In this document: positions 16,001 through 20,652 of the stretch, in pieces
Layout: each line of letters begins with the position of its first letter
Numbering within the stretch: position 1 is the stretch's first letter
From: Candidatus Peregrinibacteria bacterium
Lineage (GTDB): Bacteria > Patescibacteriota > Gracilibacteria > UBA1369 > UBA12463
Assembly (NCBI GenBank): GCA_016215735.1
Contig: JACRIA010000049.1
Location: 1-28,509 of the forward strand
Length of the DNA: 28,509 nucleotides
Reading direction: 5' to 3'
Program-made: the position numbers and the translations under genes
The notes under the pieces: model-generated
The model's input: the letters and a program-made list of their open reading frames with translations, nothing else
Database searches by the model: none
What the model was told of the DNA's origin: nothing

Positions 16001-16893
16001 AATAAAAGCGGCGCTTGTTTAGAATATTCAATACATTCCTCTAAATTATCTAACAGCCGAGGTGTATTCTTAATAGATGCTATTTTCCATAATGTTTCAG
16101 CGGATAATATTTCTCCATTTGCGCAGGGAATTAAAGTGTCGCCCGCAACGCATTTTCCGTGGTCAACATGCCCCATCACAACAACAATCGGCGGACGCGG
16201 CTTGAGATCTGCTTTTTCATCTTCGCCAAGAAGCGCGTCCAAATTTCCAGTCATCATATCTGAAATTGAGACAGCAGTCCTTCTTTTTTTAAGCTGTAAT
16301 TTCATGTCATCAGCAATAATCTGGCAGGTTTCGTAATCAAGCTGCTGGTTTATATTTGCCAAAATTCCGTTTTTCATAAGTTCGCCGATAATTTTCGCAG
16401 CAGGAATCGCGGTTTTTTCAGCGAATTCTTTAACAGTGATAACTTCCGGTATTTCAATAACGCCAGCCGCGGTCACAGCAGGGGATATTGGTGCGCTAAT
16501 TCGCGGCCCAGCAGCCCGGCCTGGTTTTTTCGGCCTGATATCTTTTCCCGCAGTCATTTTCCTTTGCGCTTTGATAATTTCGCGGTCAAGCGTTTTATCG
16601 TATATTTCAGCGTAAACTTCTGTCGCGCCCACAGCTTCCGTGTGCGTTTCTTCAATTTTTGGCGCGGCTTTTGGCGTAATTTTCGGCGCGGGCTTGGTTT
16701 GCGGTTCTGATTTCAGCTCTTCAGGAGCCGCCGCCTCTTTTTTCTGAAATTCAGCCTCAAGTTTTTGCGCAATTTCATCATCAATAGTCGTAGCGCGCGG
16801 TTTTAATTCATGCCCGCTCGCGATTATCTTTTTGCGCAAATCAGCTGCGGTGACACCCAATTTTTTAGCCAAATCAGCTATTTTCATAGACAT
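13099..16893 (-). CDS. infB: Translation initiation factor IF-2 interrupted by an intein
   Basis: IF-2 brings initiator fMet-tRNA to the ribosome and hydrolyses GTP on subunit joining. The precursor is 1264 residues; removing the intein (248-780) leaves 731. The N-terminus has an IF2_N module (3-50), an Ala/Pro/Lys linker, and a second IF2_N-like module at about 150-205. The G domain has G1 GHVDHGK at 241-247 joined to T781 after splicing, then DTPGHEAF (G3), NKID (G4) and SAI (G5), followed by the beta-barrel domain and C-terminal domains ending in GDVELAEGDILEAF. MSMKIADL has two candidate Met starts 6 bp apart. It lies between rmuC and proS rather than with nusA and rbfA. Without splicing the P-loop is broken and the GTPase should be inactive. 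Confidence 0.95.
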   Translation of the reverse strand: MSMKIADLAKKLGVTAADLRKKIIASGHELKPRATTIDDEIAQKLEAEFQKKEAAAPEELKSEPQTKPAPKITPKAAPKIEETHTEAVGATEVYAEIYDKTLDREIIKAQRKMTAGKDIRPKKPGRAAGPRISAPISPAVTAAGVIEIPEVITVKEFAEKTAIPAAKIIGELMKNGILANINQQLDYETCQIIADDMKLQLKKRRTAVSISDMMTGNLDALLGEDEKADLKPRPPIVVVMGHVDHGKCVAGDTLIPCANGEILSAETLWKIASIKNTPRLLDNLEECIEYSKQAPLLFSLEEEKIVKRKPSHIFRLKSSETIKITLQSGDSVEVTPEHPFPEITSEGDLIWTKASNLKKGNFVVIPKYLPFSNSWNAVKKNIWERLTTADNWKIFVDREIGNEFLQKLKCLKNKRKLITTSIYDAIKHSRFRSKDFRLLIEYFHIPWERALEMIKNVKSSTEKWRAGHTSPPIKLPKNKNELMAMAYTAGCLAGDGYMKYCYFYNADKDVQKAYQKAVYKAFGVTAHVDMRYIDAKHTCPKITHAGGKSFIRFFTDILGMPVKNKCGSINVPRIILLHTQLRRLFIAGWIDTDGTVSKCNYSIEITSKSKLIVEEIGTFLLEFGIHSTIAQKKGYFMLRIANDPYLKRFLKYIPLSHTGKQNLIKKALSKATTSRIFDITPISGKILKNVALSDGLISYFSIYRKYKHLSRPFLEKFLNISHNNFAKLFKGKFAWHFVNPGMVSCTAIKFIKKYQSERWVYDFTIPRSHTFAASRMVVHNTKLLDHIRKTKVAEGEAGGITQKIGAYQVELKGKKITFLDTPGHEAFTAMRARGAKVTDIAILVIAADEGIKPQTIEAINHAKEADVPIIVALNKIDKPDANIDKVKGELTEYQLVSEEWGGKTIMVPVSAITGQGVDTLLEMILLVADMENLKANPNRAAVGTVIEAHLDKNMGPVATIIVNTGTLRIGDNIVVGPVHGKIKAMKDFNGKNVNLAPPSMPVFIAGLSATVQAGDIIHVVEDEKAARGHASQIHALRASEERKGGLGSIINQIQSGALKVLKIVLKADSKGSLDALRDSLAKIHHEEVALKVIHSGIGNITEGDVVMASASNGIVIGFNTIVSQHVKSVASRHGVEIATYNIIYKLLEDIQGILSGMLEPEIVETILGQAQILQIFYHKKQTTIIGCRVKQGIIKNKAHLRVIRNGAVIGTGEIQSLKKSTEAVNELNEGNECGIKYFGDVELAEGDILEAFITERRKKEFKTT
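14554..16152 (-). mobile_element. Intein with LAGLIDADG homing endonuclease in the IF-2 P-loop
   Basis: The intein is 533 residues, IF-2 precursor 248-780. Splicing motifs are all present: C248 at the start (CVAGDTLIP), TPEH at 335-338 for block B, VYDFTIPRSHTF for block F, and VVHN ending at N780, with Thr as the +1 residue. Two LAGLIDADG motifs mark a homing endonuclease: AGCLAGDGY at 489-497 (D495) and FIAGWIDTDG at 585-594 (D593), both with catalytic-type Asp. It interrupts between K247 and T781 of the P-loop GHVDHGK/T. Both splicing and endonuclease activity look intact, so it may still be mobile. The insertion site is one used by inteins in archaeal IF-2 relatives as I recall, but no database check was made. 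Confidence 0.93.
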
Positions 16894-16932
16894 AAATAAA
16901 AAAGCCTTATTTAAAGCAAACCTATTCTATCT

Positions 16933-18015
16933 TTATTCTTCGGATATTTCAATAATTTCCTTATCAGGGGCTTTATCCAATTTCAATCTAGAATGTTCTC
17001 TGTCGCCTTCGATTGACGACAATTTTTCGCTCAAACGGCCAAGCCTTTTTTCAGAAGTTTCATAGCTGTTTTTGGCATGCGAGAGATGTTTTCCAACAAG
17101 TTCATATTCTTCGCTGAATTTTCCGAAATCGCTTTGCAGATGCATTATATAAGACAGCATATCCTTGGTATTTTTCTCAAGCTGAAGCCCGCGGAGTCCT
17201 ATCAATAAAGTTTGAAGATAAATGTAAAAAGTATTAGGCGAAACAGGAATCACTTTTTTTGATAAAGCATATTCCGCCAGATCATTGTCTTTGATCGCTA
17301 TTTCATAATAAACATTTTCAGCAGGAATATACATTAAGGCGAATTCAAGAGTTCCTTCGCCGGGCAAAATATATTTTTTCGCAATCGCATCAATATGTTT
17401 TTTTACATCAGACGTAAAAAGTTTTTTGTGAGCCTGTTCGTCCTTTTCTTCGTTTTTTCCGCGGCTGTCTATTAATTTTCTGAAATTCTCAAGCGGAAAT
17501 TTTGAGTCAATCGGCACAATACCGTTTTGCAGATGAATCACAGCATCAACTTTTTCGCCGCTTTTAAATTCATATTGAAGAGTATAGGATTTTTTATCAA
17601 CAAAAACCTGCGAAAGTAATTGTTCAAGAAAATATTCGCCGATGCCGCCGCGGATTTTCGGCGCGCGCATAATTTCCTGCAGAGAAGAGATGTTTTTTCC
17701 GATGTCTATCATATTTGTTGTGGCTTCAGATAATTTGCCAAGCTCTTTTTGCACAGTAGAAACAACTTTCGCCGCGTTATCAAGGCGCTCCGCGTTTTCC
17801 TTGAGTCTCGCGTCAACGCTTCTTTTCGTGTCATTCAACTGCACCATGATGCGATTCAAATTTTCGCTCACATTCTGATTCAGCATTTTCATATTCTCAT
17901 TCATCATTTCCGTGCGCTTTTCAGATTCGCCGCCGCCTTGCCTCAAACGCAGGATAAAATAAACGGCCGCGCCGCCGATGATCAGAGCCAAAATAATAAA
18001 CAAAGCTGTCTCCAT
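16933..18015 (-). CDS. rmuC: RmuC-family protein, DNA recombination
   Basis: RmuC proteins limit recombination at inverted repeats and contain a nuclease-related fold. Residues 3-22 are an N-terminal membrane anchor (LFIILALIIGGAAVYFILRL). Residues 30-110 are a predicted coiled coil. The RmuC domain occupies about 115-320, with IRGGIGEYFLEQLL, KVDAVIHLQNGIVPIDSKFPLENF, and FALMYIPAENVYYEIAI. The length (360) is normal for shorter family members. It begins a leftward run with infB 39 bp downstream, and shares a short divergent promoter region with trpR. The link to inverted-repeat stability is notable given the palindromic elements found here, but that is only an association. Confidence 0.92.
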   Translation of the reverse strand: METALFIILALIIGGAAVYFILRLRQGGGESEKRTEMMNENMKMLNQNVSENLNRIMVQLNDTKRSVDARLKENAERLDNAAKVVSTVQKELGKLSEATTNMIDIGKNISSLQEIMRAPKIRGGIGEYFLEQLLSQVFVDKKSYTLQYEFKSGEKVDAVIHLQNGIVPIDSKFPLENFRKLIDSRGKNEEKDEQAHKKLFTSDVKKHIDAIAKKYILPGEGTLEFALMYIPAENVYYEIAIKDNDLAEYALSKKVIPVSPNTFYIYLQTLLIGLRGLQLEKNTKDMLSYIMHLQSDFGKFSEEYELVGKHLSHAKNSYETSEKRLGRLSEKLSSIEGDREHSRLKLDKAPDKEIIEISEE

Positions 18016-18024
18016 ACGATTTTC

Positions 18025-18053
18025 ATTGTACTACATTAAAACGGCTTTAACAA
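18025..18053 (-). promoter_or_regulatory. Promoter of the rmuC-infB-proS-rmlD-rmlA run
   Basis: On the minus strand TTGTTA (18053-18048) and TACAAT (18030-18025) are 17 bp apart. Transcription would start about 10 bp upstream of the rmuC ATG at 18015. No other convincing promoter is seen for the five-gene run. Confidence 0.6.
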
Positions 18054-18070
18054 ACGCTTTAAAAAATCTA

Positions 18071-18127
18071 TTGACTTTTTATACCGCGTTCGCTACAATA
18101 TATATTGTACTAGTATAATAGTACAAT
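18071..18127 (+). promoter_or_regulatory. trp promoter with TrpR operator
   Basis: TTGACT (18071-18076) and TACAAT (18094-18099) are 17 bp apart. Directly downstream is a perfect inverted repeat: ATTGTACTA (18104-18112), six bases, TAGTACAAT (18119-18127), covering the expected transcription start. The inner 18 bp agree with the ideal E. coli trp operator palindrome at 15 positions, by my recollection of that consensus. TrpR bound here would block transcription of its own gene and the following trp operon. The start codon lies 2 bp beyond, so the leader is only about 23 nt. Confidence 0.9.
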
Positions 18128-18128
18128 T

Positions 18129-18389
18129 ATGAATCAAAAATTTGTTAAAGAATTATCGGAAATAATAGTGAAAATTAAAAACCGGAAACTTGCGGAAAAT
18201 TTTCTGTCCAATATTTTGACTCCCGCGGAGCTTGATGAGATTTCGCGCAGGCTTCAAATCGTCAAAATGCTTAAAAAGGGCATGCCGCAGAGAAAAATCG
18301 CTAAAAACCTCAACGTCGCCATCGCCACAGTAGGCAGAGGTTCAAAAGAATTAAAATACGGCAAAGCAGGATTTAAAAATGTAATCTAA
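18129..18389 (+). CDS. trpR: Trp repressor
   Basis: TrpR is a dimer that binds its operator when loaded with L-tryptophan. The 86-residue protein covers the repressor core: LTPAELDEISRR, then IVKMLKKGMPQRKIAKNL and the recognition helix VAIATVGRGSKELK. Aligned to E. coli TrpR, residues contacting tryptophan (T44, R54, T81, R84 in E. coli numbering) have counterparts here in LTP, SRR, IAT and GRGS. The DNA-reading helix is closer to true TrpR than to the YerC-type relatives. The operator at 18104-18127 just upstream supports autoregulation, and the trpL attenuator starts 5 bp after its stop, so it is probably the first gene of the trp operon. Confidence 0.9.
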   Translation: MNQKFVKELSEIIVKIKNRKLAENFLSNILTPAELDEISRRLQIVKMLKKGMPQRKIAKNLNVAIATVGRGSKELKYGKAGFKNVI

Positions 18390-18394
18390 ACATA

Positions 18395-18454
18395 ATGTCA
18401 TCAATCAGCAAAAAAACTTGGTCATGGCATTGGTTCTCACCGAAACGGCATTGA
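18395..18454 (+). CDS. trpL: trp leader peptide
   Basis: The 19-residue frame reads MSSISKKTWSWHWFSPKRH and stops with TGA at 18452-18454. Three Trp codons fall within five positions (WSWHW), the hallmark of a tryptophan leader. The last codons and the stop overlap the antiterminator strand at 18446-18455, so a ribosome stalled at Trp would leave that strand free to pair downstream, whereas one reaching the stop would cover it. The peptide itself is not expected to have a function. Confidence 0.9.
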   Translation: MSSISKKTWSWHWFSPKRH

Positions 18455-18514
18455 GGCGCTGATTTTTAATTAATTTTCAAACCAAAATCACCCTCCATGC
18501 CGGAGGGATTTTTG
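18403..18514 (+). promoter_or_regulatory. Ribosome-mediated trp attenuator
   Basis: Terminator: CCCTCC (18491-18496), loop ATGCC, GGAGGG (18502-18507), then ATTTTT; AAAAT (18484-18488) can lengthen it. Antiterminator: CGGCATTGAG (18446-18455) pairs with CTCCATGCCG (18493-18502) at nine of ten positions, mutually exclusive with the terminator. Inside its loop GATTTT (18461-18466) can pair with AAAATC (18484-18489). A shielding stem AATCAGC (18403-18409) / GCTGATT (18458-18464) encloses the Trp codons and would be opened by a ribosome. High charged tRNA-Trp favours termination before trpE. Confidence 0.88.
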
Positions 18515-18539
18515 TAATATAACTAACTTTAATTTTTTT

Positions 18540-20087
18540 ATGATTAAATACAGCGAAACAATTCAAGGGATAAAATATGAATCCGCAAGCGGCTTATTTT
18601 CGCGCATATACAAAAACTATAAACACAAATTCCTTTTTGAATCCAAAGACATTTCGCCAATTTATGGCCGATTGAGCCTGATAGGCATAGATTCGGTACT
18701 CAAAATATCAGGCAAAAACAACAAATTTGAAATTGTCGCGCTTAACAATAGAAGTCGCTTTTTCATTGATTTAATCAGTTCAAAAGATTTGTCTATCGCC
18801 GAAAGTTTTGTTCGAAGCAAGAATAAAATTTCCGGCACAATCAACAAAAATTTAAGCATCTGCGAAGAAACAAAAAGATCGCAGCGGAAAAATATCAGCC
18901 AAATAATCAGGATGCTGCTTCGGAAATTCGAGGCTGGAAAAAAGACATTTTTAGGCTTGTACGGCGCGTTCAGCTATGACTTTATAAGGTTGTTCGAAGA
19001 TATTCCGAACATTCTTCAGGACAATGGCATAAATGATTTCACGCTTTTTTTATACGACACATTTATATATTTCGATCATCTAAAAGAAAAAGCGAGCCTG
19101 ATTTTATACCGCAAAAATAGAAAAATCGCGAATCGCGATGCTTCAAGCATAAAACGCGGCTTAAAGAATAATGCCGCGAAACAACCGGAATACAGGATTG
19201 AAAACGCTGAATTTTCGCTAAACCGCCGCGGGTATATGAAAATGGTTGAAAAAGCCCGCGAATATGCGCTAAAAGGCGAACTTTTTGAGATTGTTTTCTC
19301 GAATATTTTAAAAGCGGATTTTAAAGGCAATCCGTTTGGACTTTATCTTAAATATCGAGAAGCCAATCCGTCGCCGTACCTCTTTTATTTTGATCTCGGT
19401 TTAGAGCAACTCGTCGGCGCGTCTCCGGAAATGATGGTGCGCGTGGAAAAAAATATTGTCCATTTAAGGCCGATTTCCGGCACCATCAAAAGAGGCGCGG
19501 ATCCAATAGAAGACCACGATAATATGCTTGCTTTGCTTTCAGACGCAAAGGAAAAAGCCGAGCTGGACATGCTGATAGATCTTGGCAGAAACGATTTAAG
19601 CCGCGTATGTACACCTGGTTTAAAAATCAACGATTACCGCTTTGTTGAAAAATATTCAAGGGTTATGCATACAGTAGCGCATTTATCCGGCAAGCTTAAA
19701 AAAGGCTTTATAGCGCTTGACGCGCTAATCGCTTGTTTGAACGCCGGAACATTAACCGGCGCGCCAAAAGTAGCCGCCATGACGGCTATAGAACAGCACG
19801 AAAAATCGCGCCGCGGATATTACGGCGGCACAATCGGATATCTGACTTTTTCAGGTGAAATGGACACGGCTATTATAATCCGCACCGCCCATATAAAAGA
19901 CAATTCTCTTCAATTCCAAGTCGGCGCGACATTGCTTTTTAATTCTGTGCCGCAAAAAGAATACGAGGAAACTTTAAGCAAAGCGCAAGCCTTTTTAGAC
20001 ACATTCGCTAACCAGTCTCAATCACGCCGCGCCGAAGGCGCACAGGCGCTATTAATAAGCTGTCGCGAAGCGACTCAATATGTATAA
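18540..20087 (+). CDS. trpE: Anthranilate synthase component I
   Basis: TrpE converts chorismate to anthranilate with ammonia from TrpG. The 515-residue protein has an N-terminal domain with FLFESKD, corresponding to the LLES tryptophan-feedback motif, and NPSPYLFYF, also part of the Trp pocket. The catalytic C-terminal half holds LVGASPEMMVRV, LRPISGTIKRG, ELDMLIDLGRNDLSRV, YSRVMHTVAHLSG, NAGTLTGAPKVAAM and YGGTIGYLTFSG. Feedback inhibition by tryptophan is therefore likely. The last about 25 residues (SRRAEGAQALLISCREATQ) come from a palindromic element. Its stop overlaps the trpG start by 8 bp, so translation is coupled. Control is by the trpR operator and the trpL attenuator. Confidence 0.96.
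   Translation: MIKYSETIQGIKYESASGLFSRIYKNYKHKFLFESKDISPIYGRLSLIGIDSVLKISGKNNKFEIVALNNRSRFFIDLISSKDLSIAESFVRSKNKISGTINKNLSICEETKRSQRKNISQIIRMLLRKFEAGKKTFLGLYGAFSYDFIRLFEDIPNILQDNGINDFTLFLYDTFIYFDHLKEKASLILYRKNRKIANRDASSIKRGLKNNAAKQPEYRIENAEFSLNRRGYMKMVEKAREYALKGELFEIVFSNILKADFKGNPFGLYLKYREANPSPYLFYFDLGLEQLVGASPEMMVRVEKNIVHLRPISGTIKRGADPIEDHDNMLALLSDAKEKAELDMLIDLGRNDLSRVCTPGLKINDYRFVEKYSRVMHTVAHLSGKLKKGFIALDALIACLNAGTLTGAPKVAAMTAIEQHEKSRRGYYGGTIGYLTFSGEMDTAIIIRTAHIKDNSLQFQVGATLLFNSVPQKEYEETLSKAQAFLDTFANQSQSRRAEGAQALLISCREATQYV
20023..20074 (+). repeat. Palindromic element, copy A, at the trpE 3' end
   Basis: CACGCC is followed by the stem GCGCC-gaa-GGCGC, the ACA bulge, GGCGCTATTAATAA and the hairpin GTCGC-GAA-GCGAC. 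Compared with copies B and C, the bases differ in both stems but the pairing is kept. It is read in frame as the TrpE tail, giving AQAL from GCACAGGCGCTA. Confidence 0.78.
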
Positions 20088-20652
20088 AAACATTTTAGTT
20101 ATAGATAATTTCGATTCTTTTACATTCAACCTCGTTGATTATTTTGAACAGCTTGGCTGTTGCGTAAAAATATTCCGCAACAATATTGAAATTGAAAAAA
20201 TTGCAGAGATAAATCCTGATTTGATTGTAATATCGCCGGGACCATCAATTCCCGAAAATGCAGGCAATCTCATGGCTATTATAAGCACTTATCACAAGAA
20301 ATATCCGATGTTCGGCGTTTGTCTTGGCCATGAAGCTTTAATTGAATTTTTTGGCGGCTCACTGAAGTTTATAACACCCGTTCATGGTATAGCTTCACCA
20401 ATTTTACACGATGGGAAAACTATTTTTAGAGGCTTGAAGCAAAATTTCATGGCCGGCAGATATCACTCTTTAGTCGGCAATAGAATGCCAAAATGTCTGC
20501 AAATTTCGGCTGTATCTGAAGATTTAGTTATGGCGGTAAGACACAAAACATTTCCTATAGAAGGAGTGCAGTTCCATCCCGAATCCATTTTAACCTTAAG
20601 AGGAAATAATGGCTTTAATTTAATAAAAAACCTTATCCATGGAAACAATTGA
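20080..20652 (+). CDS. trpG: Anthranilate synthase component II, glutamine amidotransferase
   Basis: TrpG releases ammonia from glutamine for TrpE. The class I amidotransferase triad is visible as C81 (GVCLGH), H166 and E168 (VQFHPES), with VIDNFDSFTFNLVDYF at the N-terminus and SPGPSIPENAG near residue 52. The usual Gln after GVCLGH is Glu here (CLGHEAL), an oddity near the active site. The 190-residue length is normal and it is not fused to TrpD. It overlaps trpE by 8 bp and trpDCB by 14 bp. A related PabA role is possible in principle, but the operon argues for TrpG. Confidence 0.94.
   Translation: MYKNILVIDNFDSFTFNLVDYFEQLGCCVKIFRNNIEIEKIAEINPDLIVISPGPSIPENAGNLMAIISTYHKKYPMFGVCLGHEALIEFFGGSLKFITPVHGIASPILHDGKTIFRGLKQNFMAGRYHSLVGNRMPKCLQISAVSEDLVMAVRHKTFPIEGVQFHPESILTLRGNNGFNLIKNLIHGNN

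Noticed and set aside
18025..18036. Second trp operator near the rmuC promoter (GTACTA at 18028-18033)
   Set aside because: Only a half-site is present with no inverted partner.
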